Assembly: GCF_021347895.1 (NCBI RefSeq)
Contig: NC_067118.1
Span: 35,333,255-35,397,254 of the forward strand
DNA: 64,000 nucleotides
Direction of reading: 5' to 3'
From: Acanthochromis polyacanthus
Taxonomy: Eukaryota; Chordata; Actinopteri; Pomacentridae
Part shown: piece by piece, positions 40,440 through 51,384 of the stretch
Numbering within the stretch: the first letter of the stretch is position 1
Layout of the letters: every line of letters begins with the position of its first letter
Translations under genes and position numbers: made by a program
The notes under the pieces: generated by a model
Seen by the model: only the letters and a program-made list of their open reading frames with translations
Told to the model about the DNA's origin: nothing
The model's database searches: none

Positions 40440-43130
40440 ATTGGATCTATAAACCACAAATGGATTAGTCAATATTTACACAGCCATATTTACAGTTGTT
40501 TACCATATTTACTCAGAAACATTTCTAATTTAAACAGAATTTTTTTTCTGTCTCTCTGGAACGACTCAGTTGATAAGTTGAAAAAGATTTAAATGATTAA
40601 GTCGCATAATTAATTTTTTATACAGACGTGATTAGAAAATGTAATATCTAGTACATGCTTTAGTAAGCATAAAAATAAAAATTCAAACATGATTTTCATT
40701 ACTAATGTTAACGTTATAGGCGTTAAAGCTGGGCTCTGTAGGCAGTGCACACATAGCACTCACTAGGAACGGCTTTCTAAATTAAAAGGATGATTAGATG
40801 TGGTTTTAAGATGTCAAGGGAGCAGAGGTTGTAAAGAGTGGAACAGTCAGAATTAAGACTAATGGAACACTGCCAGTCGGTTTTACAAAGAAGGGACACC
40901 CCTTAGTGTGGAGCTTCATCACCATAAGAGACTTTCTCTCAGTCTAATCAACCAGGCTCTAAATTTAGAAGATACCCGAAGATACCCGAAGAGGCAGAAG
41001 AAAAGATTAGAAACAAAAACAACCTGTCAATCTGCTGCTGTTTATTAGTCCGTTGTATGACAGGATCCTGCTGAGGGTCTGAGATCACACAGACATACAC
41101 ACAGAGTCTTTCATTAAAGCATGCAAGTTGTCACTGGTGAAACCTGACAACATCTGTTTCAGTCTGCTGATTGAGTAACTGACTTAATCTAAATGATCCC
41201 TTCCAGATAAACGCAGATTACCCACGTTCAAGACAGACACAAAGTGATACTCGCATATGCTCTGGGCGTCTAAAGGTGGAGAATTTTCTAGAACTTGTTT
41301 GCTGTTTCTTGGGATGACGTGATATTTATACAAGTATCGCAAGAGTCTACAGCCAAAACTGGTATGACTCAGGCGGATAGCAATCAGTTTTCTTAGTATT
41401 TCTTTAAAAAATATCACATTAAAATGTCCCCCTGCTGATGGAGCCAGAAGAAAGGTTATGGGAACAGCAAGAGTCATCCACAGAATATCCAAATTTCACA
41501 GTGGTTTGTCCAATAGTTGTTGAGACATTTCAGTCTGTACATGTTGCACTGACTTCAGGACTCTACTGCTCCTGGAGCTAAGTGAACAAAGAGTCATACA
41601 GTGATGTCTGTCTGTCCTGTGATGTGTTCTACTTGTTCTTTGAAGGTTGTGTTCTTTGTGAACTGCTTCATGTAAACACAGCAAATGATGCACTGAATGG
41701 AAAGCAGAGGGGAATGCTCACAGTGCTGCTAGTTAAAAATTAGTAACTGGTATATCTGGCATTACAATGTTATTTAATTTACGAAGACTTTTGTGAAATT
41801 TCCATGCACATTGTCACAGATAATCTATAACTCTGGGATTGTGGCAATGCTTTGTGCTGGTTTGAGTTGTAAATGTGTGCTTGTGATAAGAAGAAAAAGT
41901 TGATGGGGTTGACACTTGATGCTCTTTATGAAAACTTGTGGATTCTTTACATTTTCCAATTCATCTGTGGTTTCTCTTTCCTGTACTCCATTTCCCTTCT
42001 GTGTCTGTTCTCATGAAAGTGCAAATTGACTGCGTTCATGCAGAGCGTATATCCAAGGGGCTTCTCACTCATACAATCAGTCTTCAGTGATGTTGTTGTA
42101 TGTCCTTTACGTCACATGAACACACTATGCGAAATGTAACTAAAAGAAGAATTCCTGGTGTTTTTGTTCCTGTGGTTTTTATTGATCTGTGTGCATGTGG
42201 TGTGTTTTGTTTTTTGGAAGCACATCCATCAGTCAGCCAGTGCTTTGTCAGGCATTAAATGTCAAAACCAGTTTTCATCATCTCAAGGAGTGGTAAGGCA
42301 ATGACACTCTGTCAGTATGAAATCAACCAGGCTGTTCCCCCTCTGCTCTGTTTCACACGCAGCATGCCACACCTATTTATGAATATCAGAAATTACAAAA
42401 ACAACACCTACTAACAATTGTGTGTCTGCATATGTGTCGTTCTAAATACTCTGTTCACTACCAGGTGGATTAGTGAAAAGGTCATGTACATGAGACAGGA
42501 AACAGTCGGTGCTTGTCGGTAATTTTAGCCATGCCAAGCATTTTCTTAAATTCATTTTGACAGTCAGGGGAAGGGGAGCTTTCACTTGAATTTTTTTTTT
42601 TTTAAATTAGCAGATTTTTTTTGGCATATCCTAAATGTATGAACCCATGCATGCTTCACTTATACAGACACCGCCTCATGTCTCTGCTCTGTTTTTACAA
42701 AGCCAGCTGGTTGCCAGCTGACTGGCTGGATCAGTGGCTGATGTAGAAACAGGAGCAGATGTGTGTGTTATCCGTATGATCCATCCGCGCTCATTATATA
42801 AGAGGATCTCTCTGCAGGTAACAGGCCATCTGCATGAAAAAGGACATGAAGCTCAGAGATCAAAATGTGTGTTCCAGCTCTGTGCCAACACATGTTACCG
42901 TTCAGGCAGGAGTGCGAAAAGTGGATTAGCCAATCAAGCGAGCATGGGCTGTAATTTAAGGGGTTAAGACCATCACAGGTTCAAACCCATGTAAGTACCT
43001 TTGGTGCATTTTTCTCATTGGTGGCCTTCTGCAACCTCTACTCTGTCTGTAATAAATGTATAAAAAATACTCACAAATGTGTGTCTGTAGCAGGAGTGAG
43101 GTCAAAAGATTAGTGGATTTTATAATTCCG
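40440..43130. other. Intergenic DNA with one repeat trace
   Basis: No gene is seen. At about 41,440-41,560 'cacagtggtttgtccaatag' and 'ttgttgagacatttcagtctg' match a dispersed fish repeat I recognise. A tandem duplicate of 'agatacccga' is at about 40,970-40,992. The rest is unremarkable. Confidence 0.4.
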
Positions 43131-43141
43131 TAGTTCAACAA

Positions 43142-43199
43142 GAGGGTTAACACAGCCTAACTTTGTTTCATCCTTGTGATCAGTGATGTATTTTGCTGG
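43142..43199. repeat. Direct repeat, left copy (matches 43921-43978)
   Basis: 'gagggttaacacagcctaa' plus about 40 more bases recur about 780 bases downstream with a few changes. The downstream copy is the right end of a TTAA-flanked MITE plus its flank. This left copy therefore probably marks a tandem duplication or an older, mostly deleted MITE. Confidence 0.75.
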
Positions 43200-43449
43200 C
43201 TTTCGTAGTTCTTCTCAAATATGATGTTTTTAAATGTCACCTTTTAATCCATTTGAAAAGGAGCCTACTTTAAATGGAAGGCACAGTTCCAAATCAACAA
43301 ATTAAAAGCTTTCTTTAAAAATTCCTTCCACCTCAAGGTGTCCAAAGAAAACCATTGTTTTTGTGTTGGTTTGATGCTTGCTCTCTCAGCTGGGTTGGTT
43401 CTTGTAGATCTGGCAGACTTTCTGATCCCTCAGCCTGGTGAATTCCTAA

Positions 43450-43929
43450 TTAACCCTCCTGTTGTCTTCATTTACGGGCACCAAAAATATTCCTTCCTTG
43501 TCTGAAAAAAAAATCCAAAAATTCCCAAACATTTCTGAAAAAACCTTCAGGAAGAAAATTCCAATAATTCATTGAAAGTTTCCCTTAAAAGTATGACTTT
43601 AACATAATCCCCCAAATTAGGCAAGAAAATATTTTCAAAAAATTAGTAAAAGTCTTCCAAACAAATCCTACAGATATCTAAAGTGATTACATATATCAGT
43701 AAAACTTCAAATATTTTCTTTAAGAACATTCACAAAAAAATGATGTTTTTGTGAATGTTCTTAAGAAACATTTTTAACATTTCTTTTTTTTCCCACCAAA
43801 AAAATCTTCAAATATTTCCCCAAAATGTTGAAAATGTGGACATTAGAAGTTTCACTGTAATTTTTCCCCCCCGTATTTTCAAACTTTAAAACGGATCAGT
43901 TTGGACCCTCAGGACAACACGAGGGTTAA
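43450..43929. mobile_element. TTAA-flanked MITE (piggyBac-like), copy 1
   Basis: The element begins TTAACCCTCCTGTTGTC and ends GACAACACGAGGGTTAA, so a TTAA target site and CCCT termini are present on both sides, as in piggyBac-type elements. The interior has runs like 'ccaaaaattccc' and 'aggaagaaaattcc' and no coding. About 480 bp. A related copy is nested in an etv7 intron at 51862-52396. Confidence 0.75.
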
Positions 43930-43989
43930 CACAGCCTAATTTTATTTCATCCTTGTGATCAGTAATTTATTTTGCTGGTTTATTGTGAA

Positions 43990-45200
43990 GAAACATATCT
44001 GCTCAAACAAGCATCATCAAAACAACAGTGTTCTCACTCATATGTCTGTTGCAGAGAGCAAACAAGACATAATGGTAACTAAAATGCCCACATAATGCCC
44101 CCCTCCCTCCTTTTTATAATTATAACTATCTGCTAAATTAAAAATTATTACAGTCACATAAGTCAGTTGTCCTTAAAAGAGTGACTCTTATCCTTTGGGT
44201 GAGAAAGAGAAGTTTAGCTACAAGTTTCTCAGATTAAATCAATTGTAGCAAGCTGGGCTGAAAGTTAACATATAACATAATACAAACAGAAAATACGAAT
44301 CAAATCAGAGCAGCATTGTTTATTGATTTCACAAAAGATATTCAAAACACTTTGGACTTGGTTAAAATGTGCTACAACACAGCAAAAGGAAGTGAAACGT
44401 CATGTCAAGTTAAAGCCAATGATGAAAAGTTTATGCTGAAAGTGTCAAAGAGGGAAAAAATGTACCACAGAGCCAAAGCCTTTTTGTGTTTAAGCAACAG
44501 ACACAACAATATGTGGAAGATTCTTAGTGCTGATTATACTATCTAATGGATGTAGCATAGAATGTATTTAAAGATTATAGTTATATCGTCGTACAATATA
44601 CAGTCAGCTTATTATAAGTCAGCAGTTATAGGAGTTAATAAACATACGGGTTAGACAAAAAATTACAAATAGCACCACATCAGGTCCAGCTTTCACTTTC
44701 AATGTCTTTATACCTTGTGCCACCTTCAGACTTCAGACCAGTCTGTATCTCTCTACTGAGCCATACATTCAGTATAATGTTGACTGTATCAGAACCAGTC
44801 CTGCTAGAAGCGGGTCTCAGTGGAGGTCTGCACTACATAACTAGCTTGCATAAAATAAACTCTTTGAATAAACTCCTTTCAACTTTTCAGTGCAGTCAGT
44901 GGGCATGTACACTCATAGAGGCTTTGATATTTCACAATATACATGTGACCAGCTGTACAAAGAATACGGTGTTTACATTTCCGGTTGGTCAGCTTTCGAC
45001 GTAAACTGTAACTTTGGATTCTTGTAATCCGCAAATAGAGAGTTTATTGTCACTTTACTTCACTGCACTGCATAGCTCAGTTGTCCTGGATGACTCTTTT
45101 TCGACATTGTGAATACCTCATACTGTTTGCTGCTACTGGTCAGTTTATTGTTTCCCCATTTTGTTTTGTTTATTATACGTCACCTTTGGTTTGTCCTAAA
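43990..45200. other. Intergenic DNA downstream of pnpla1
   Basis: No gene is recognised. The right end contains candidate AATAAA signals on the - strand for pnpla1 (TTTATT on the + strand near 45,043 and 45,142). Confidence 0.4.
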
Positions 45201-45310
45201 ACTATGTGTAATTCTTGAACCCAATGCATGCTACTACCCTTGTATCCTTGTACTTGCCCTGTGCTGCTGCAATACCTGAATTTCCCCTCTGGGGATCAAT
45301 AAAGGATTAT
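45200..45310 (+). mobile_element. LINE 3' terminus preceding the CTTAT microsatellite
   Basis: 'gctgctgcaatacctgaatttcccctctggggatcaataaag' lies directly before the pentanucleotide array. Fish LINEs commonly end in such 'tttcccctctggggatcaataaag' sequence followed by short tandem repeats, so the microsatellite likely began as the LINE tail. The 5' extent is not defined and may reach back to about 45,030. Confidence 0.55.
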
Positions 45311-45440
45311 CTTATCTTATCTTATCTTATCTTATCTTATCTTATCTTATCTTATCTTATCTTATCTTATCTTATCTTATCTTATCTTATCTTATCTTAT
45401 CTTATCTTATCTTATCTTATCTTATCTTATCTTATCTTAT
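45311..45440. repeat. (CTTAT)26 pentanucleotide microsatellite
   Basis: Twenty-six perfect CTTAT units in 130 bases. On the - strand the array reads ATAAG repeats. The stop codon and the last codons of pnpla1 fall within its right-hand end. Confidence 0.97.
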
Positions 45441-48400
45441 TAGTCTGCAGTCTCCTGCTCCTGACATCTTCTGAATGTGAGGAAAGCTTGTTTTGAGGTG
45501 ATGGCTGCTTCTGGCCTCCTGTAGCTTCAAACTGCGTCGACAGCCACTGCAGCATCAGGATGATGGGCATGACCCTAAAACACAGAGAAGGCCGAAGTGT
45601 GGAGTTCAGTCAAGTTCAAGTTCAAATTAGTAGTCAAAGAAGTAAGTAATGATCCTGAAAGAATCCAGCAAAAATTCCCAGAGCAATAATTCAGCTAAGG
45701 ACATCACCTCACCTGTCCTGTATGTTCTTCTTGAGGGTACAGACAACCGTAGTGAGAAAGAATAAGATACAAAGTCTGATGCTGTGCCAAGTCCAGCCAA
45801 TCAGCTCAGGCCTGAACAGAAGCTGCAGTCTGAGGGAAACAAAGAAGATGCACTAAAGCACAGCAAGTCAAATTACAATGTTCTTTTAACTGATAAATAA
45901 TGTTTGTGTCTCTGTACAACAAAATGATCCAGCTGCTCTCATAACTTGAACGTAAATACACTGATCTAAAGACTTACCAAAATCAATGCCGTTGTCAGAA
46001 AAAAAATGTGATGTGGCTTGGGTTGATCTGCATGAGTGTTCTAAGAATGCTAGATCTATCTTAAAACAATATTTTGACAATTTGAGATAGTCTTATTTGT
46101 TTTTGTTTTTTTCAGGGTGATAAGTGAGATGAGATCAATTACTCTCTAAAAACTAAAAACACGAGAAGCTAAATTAAACGCTAAACCGGCATTCAGGTGG
46201 CTAAAGGTCAAAAAACAGTTGAAAACACTTAGCTGCTACCACCATGTCCTGATCCTTTTAGAGTTAAATTAACACATAATATCTTGTTTTCCTAATCTGT
46301 ACAACAAAATGGATTTACAGGAAAGCTGTGTGCTGGGTTCTGTGTTGTGTTTGGTGTATTTATTACCTGTGCCTGCTCTGGAGTACAACACTGATCAGCA
46401 GCGTGAGAGGCAGAAGAAGGTAGGACAAGACTCTCGCAGGGAGCCCAAACATGTTTAGATAAGTCACCATATTACTCAGCAACCCTGAAATACAAAAATA
46501 AATAAGAAATAGTAATTATAGTGATTGTCTTTGCATCAGTTTCAACTCTTAAATGAATGAAAAACAACCATAACGTATAAGTTCAAGTGACAATAAAAGC
46601 TGTTCTAATGGTGTCAAATGATGTTTACATAAGGAAATCTAAATCCAGATTCTTAAATGTAAAGAAATTAGAACAGGCAGCAAAATGCTGTTTGTTTGAT
46701 ACTTGGTGTGTCTTTGCATGTTCATTCCAGCCATACCATTCTGTATCATGTCAAAATGGAGAGGATATCTGGTGAGTTCCTGCTCCATGGACTTGTCCAT
46801 CTGCTTGGATGTGTTGTCTGTCAATGATGTCAGACTGATGGGCTCCTTTTCCACCATGGTCTCCTCTTCGTGCTTTTTGGGGGTCTCCGGGTGCATCCAT
46901 TCATTATTGTGCTTAAAGCTAAGTGGGGACACTTTGTGTAGCATCAAATATGGGGCAAAACATATGAGGGAAAAACATGAAAGATGAATTAAGGTCACAT
47001 CCAGTGCACACATTACTAAATATTAACAGTGTTTTTAACTGTGTAATTTACCACCACTGCTCAGAAGGAAGTTAACGCCGTCTTTGTAGCCACCGTGGAA
47101 GGCTTGCTCCAGAGCCTACAGAGAAAACAAGAAAAGTGCTCGGAGAGTGCAGTACTCCACCAAGGCTGTTCATTCCCCAGATGGCATTGTCAAAAATGTA
47201 GCTTTTTTTTTTTTTCAAAATGCAGCATTTCTTTGTGAGTTATTGATGATCAGAAATCATGGCAACACAGAATGTGGCCATTTACTGTAGGTGCATCCAC
47301 AAACAAATGACCTTGTGCTGAGCTCAGGTGTGTGTTATGCATGTGTACTTTATGCACGGACAACGGATCGTGTGACCTAAATATGTAGCAGGCGGCAGGA
47401 ATTGCTGGGACTTGGAAAAACATCCACAGTTTAATCAGTTGTTTCTTGTATCATTTCATAAGTTCGCAACAGTTGATTTGTTGTAGGACTGTAATCGTGT
47501 GATCGTCAGCAGGCAGCTGACATAGTGTTCACTTGTAGTCATAGTTACAGTGACGCCGTGCCGCTAGCTCATGATGATACAAAAATCTTCAACAAATCTG
47601 TGGAGCCACATCACTGCCAAAATCTAATCACTTGTGTCATTTCTGACCTTCTCTGAAAATGTCATCCAAATCTGTTAGTTTTTAAATAATGTAAAAATAT
47701 TACTTAATGTTTTTAAGATTACTTAAACAGACAGACAACCAGAAAGACAGATAAACAGACAAACCAATGACGATCATCATATAACTTCACTGCATTGCTT
47801 GGTCGAATAAAAAACAACACACGGACACAAATGAATTTCAGAGAGTAGCTGTTGCTCTTCATTCACACTAATTCATCAACAGATGTAAAGGTAATGGCCA
47901 ATTAGGATTGCCATATGGTTATAGGTTTGTCTGTAGTATAAAACTGACAAACTGACAGAAAATGGGACTTTCTGAATCAGCACACTTTACTATGCTGCGT
48001 TGGTAAAACTGTTCATGTGTGTGTGGTGTTGGGGTCTGACCTCCACAGTCACAGGGAAAAGGGCGTTGATGACCCTTAAGCTGTTCGCCATGTTGCCTTT
48101 GAGAACGCTCCCACTTGTTACCACGTCCCACATGCAAGGTGTGTCAGTCGGGCAGATGTCAGTCTCTCCAGAGAACGGACACACCGTCAGTGTGTTACAT
48201 GGGGATACAGTCAGGACAGGCTGCATGCCGGTAAAGGCTCCGTCCAAATAACGCTGTCAGAAAAGATCACATGTATTACAACGCAAATTAAACAAAGTGG
48301 GTGAATTAAGCGCCAGAAGGCTGGCAAGTACTCACTACTCCTTTGAAGGATGGGGGCAGAAAACCACAGTACCCAGGTACATAGCAGCTGCAGAGCAAAG

Positions 48401-49038
48401 CCTATGGATGACATACAACAACTGTTAGTTATTTCAGTTATTTTGTTTATAGTCTGCTTTGAGTCCTTACAAATGGCTGTAGTGCAAACGGACTTGTACT
48501 ATATCTTCCTTGGAGTGGAACTCAGTCATGACGACGTGCTTGCCATCAGTCAGGCGAGTCATAGCGATGGCTAGACGACCACCGGTCAGTTGGTGAGCAT
48601 CATGGGGAAGATATTTGTTCACAATGCACTCTAAACAGTGGAAAAGATTGACTGAGGGGTTCAACGGTCCAAGTGTAGAAGCCTTCACCTGTTTGGCAAA
48701 ATGAATGATCTCATCCCGCATGGCAACTTAAAAAAGAAAAAAAAAGGGAAAAAAAGGACTTTGAGTCAGAAATAACAATTTTATCCCACAGAGGTAAATT
48801 TAGAACAAAGGACAGGCTAGAGGTACTTACTCAGGTTAATTTCACACACCACAGCAGCTGCTACCAGAGATCCAGCAGACGCGCCAAGCACAGAAGGTGC
48901 ATTGTGTAGTATCCAGGGCGCATGATTTAGGAAGCACTGGGCCACCCCTAACTGGTAGGTGGCCAGAAATCCAGATCCGGAGAAGGAGATGGAGCGAGGA
49001 TTTTCTTGATAATGACAACTGGAAACACCAGGGGCCAT
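45427..49038 (-). CDS. pnpla1: Patatin-like phospholipase domain protein 1 (nine exons)
   Basis: Coding exons, in transcript order: 49038-48831, 48726-48494, 48401-48336, 48253-48041, 47115-47052, 46931-46737, 46484-46367, 45829-45713, 45574-45427. All junctions are GT-AG with consistent phase and give 453 residues. The oxyanion loop SGSGFL is at 20-25, the nucleophile motif GASAG at 52-56 (Ser54), and the acid partner at Asp173 in RYLDGAFTGMQP. That last motif, with FSG..DICP, points to PNPLA1 rather than PNPLA2/3. The mammalian enzyme transfers linoleate to omega-hydroxyceramide for the skin barrier, at lipid droplets. Hydrophobic stretches at about 350-362 and 385-398 may anchor it to droplets or membrane. 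The conserved PNPLA1 Gly after DG is Ala here. Exon 5 has two possible donors 3 bases apart. The start ATG gives an N-terminus of the expected length. Downstream of etv7 in the same direction, as in mammals. Confidence 0.85.
47135..47830. repeat. Interspersed repeat in pnpla1 intron 4
   Basis: Phrases such as 'agtactccaccaaggctgttcat' and 'acagacagacaaccagaaag' with 'ccaatgacgatc', then 'gcattgcttggt' near the end, match a dispersed element that I recognise from fish introns. It carries no coding. The limits are approximate and the class is unknown to me. Confidence 0.45.
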
Positions 49039-49442
49039 TTTCCCAAAGATCTTCTGATAAGTTCAGTCTCTTTCTTCACTGGTGGAAAGTAGTAGTGCAG
49101 AGATGGAGTATCCAGCGAGAACTGGGGACAACTTTCACAATCAGTGCCTTTGAATAGCTTCGCCACAATTAGAAATGCTGCATTGGTTATGCCCATGTGA
49201 TATAGAACAGGCAAATCTCAATGGCTTTTTGTCTGTTTCTATGGAGATATTACAAGGAAAACTAAACCACTATTTCCAAAGCGGGCCAACCCACATGAAA
49301 AATATATGACTAATAAATCATTACATTTTGAATCATATCAGATTGAACAGATCCTACTGAGGACAACATCAATATCTTTATCTGGTTCTTTTGGATCATT
49401 TTAGTATGCTTTTGTTTATTCCAACAATAAACAATATATATA

Positions 49443-50191
49443 AAAAAATTATTAGACCGCTCTTGTTTTCTTCAGTTTCTTGTTCATTTTAATGCTTGAT
49501 ACAACTAAAGGTCCATTTGTTTGGAGAAATATAATGACAACAACAAAAATAGCTCATCAGAGTTTAATTTAAGAGCTGATATCTAGACATTTTCTATGTT
49601 TTTCTTGATAATAACCAAAATCACCTAAATTCTTCTATCATTAGCTATGGCATTGTACTGCCAAAAACAGCTTTTAGGCATTTCATGTTTTCTTTTCTGT
49701 CTGTTTTAGTCACATGATACACACAGGAGTTAGGAATTGAATAAATTACTGCAGCCATGCGTCTTGGCATGCTCTCCACCAGCTTCTGACATTGTTCTGC
49801 TGTCACAGCAGCCCATTTCTGTTGCACAAATTCAAACGAATTTGCTTTGTTTTTGAGCTTTTGGTTCTCCGTTTTGCGTTTGATGATTTTCCACAGGTTT
49901 TCAGTTGGATTTAGATCTGGTGATTGAGCAGGCCAAGGTATGGTTCCAATGTTCTGGTTCTCCATCCAGGCTTGAATTAACCTTGCTGTGTGTCAAGGGG
50001 CATTGTCTTGTTGGAAAATGCAGTCACTGGAAGCAGGAAAGAGTTTTCCAGCTGTTCATTCTCCCTTCACACAATTGCATTTGCCCTGTTCCACCCATCC
50101 TGAACCTACCCCAGATGGTCACTGCTCCATCTCCATGTTTTACTGTAAGGCCAAGATAATCTGGAAAACAGGGGTGGTCTAATAATTTTTT
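49443..50191 (-). mobile_element. Internally deleted Tc1-like transposon
   Basis: Short inverted ends 'aaaaaaattattagacc' (49443 on) and 'ggtctaataatttttt' (to 50191) bound about 750 bp. Antisense, a [13 protein letters not shown] motif begins just inside the right end. A QQDNAPCHT-like region broken by a stop follows, then SPDLNPTENLW with the catalytic Glu. The N-terminal half (DNA-binding domain and first Asp) is absent, so the terminal repeat joins directly to the middle of the transposase. Confidence 0.75.
49645..49965 (-). pseudogene. Tc1 transposase C-terminal fragment
   Basis: An open stretch of about 106 codons covers the last third of a DD34E transposase. It includes PWPAQSPDLNPTENLW with the third catalytic residue and a typical C-terminal tail (VESMPRRMAAVI). 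Upstream codons belong to the same protein but carry a stop and frame changes. It lies upstream of pnpla1 and cannot be functional. Confidence 0.8.
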
Positions 50192-50318
<127 letters not shown>

Positions 50319-51384
50319 GAAGAAATATATAGCAATTTAAATAATTTTATTTGTAATTAAATGCACAACTTCCTTTTCTGTGTTGTATCACAGATAATGT
50401 TATTTATCAGCAGCTGAGCCACCGGTAATCATTTCTTTCCACAATCTATGCTTACCATGCTACCACAGCACCCCCTGCAGGTACATCTTTGACCCTACAA
50501 TAGGTGAGAGTGAGCTCTGTCAATGTGTGAGGACCACCTAGTTCACCCTTCCTTTTTTGACTTTTTGTCAAAAGAAGTTGCCAAAATTGCCTTACTATTC
50601 TCATTTCACAAACAAATCAACATTACAGAACACATTCTAAGACATAATTTGAACATTGCTCCACTGAAATGAACATTAAACCCAGATAAATGCATCATCA
50701 AATTTGGACAGTGAAAGATACGAAACTGACGGTGTTTGCTTGCAAGGATGTTTAAAAAAAAATTACAATTGTTGGATCCAGTTTGTATGCCAAATACAAT
50801 GTTTATTTTACAAAGCAGGAGAAAAAAAATCACAAAACACAAGTACAACTTCTTCAGAGTCATAATGCTAATTAATTGTACTGCTTGTACAAAAAAAATT
50901 CCAATCAATCTGCAGCACGTTTTTCTGTGAACACAAACAATGCCTCCTGCTTCGTCCTCTCTATCAACAATCTGCACTGAAACTGGAACAATTAAGCAGT
51001 CCTTTCTACTGTACCTGTACGACTTGTATAGTTTATGAAGACAAACCCTGTAATGAAATTATCATAAGCAAGCCTGAAGACAATAAATTTGGATGTTAAT
51101 TATTTGGCTGGTTGAATATGTATGTGTCGTCTTTCACAGCTTTTCTTGTCCCTTAATGTTAGTGTTCATCCAGATCACAGTTATATGTTCACGCATTGAT
51201 TCACAGCAAAATAAAAAGCGATATCACATTTCAAAATGTTTCCATCGATACGTCTTCCAGTCCGTTTTGTTCAACCTGTACATGCGGAGGTTATTTTTGG
51301 AAGCAGTATAAATACACCACAATCTCCAATCTATTCTGTTATTATTTGTGTTGTAATTAAGTTATTTCCTCCATAACTCCTTTC

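Noticed and set aside
42960..42995. Possible tRNA T-arm ('ggttcaaaccc')
   Set aside because: No A box, anticodon arm or acceptor stem of tRNA shape can be formed around it.
45311..45440. Regular array that could be taken for a CRISPR or satellite
   Set aside because: The unit is five bases with no spacers, so it is a simple microsatellite.
45215..45496. Plus-strand frame encoding repeated Leu-Ile-Leu-Ser-Tyr
   Set aside because: It is the translation of the CTTAT microsatellite and the LINE tail, not a membrane protein.
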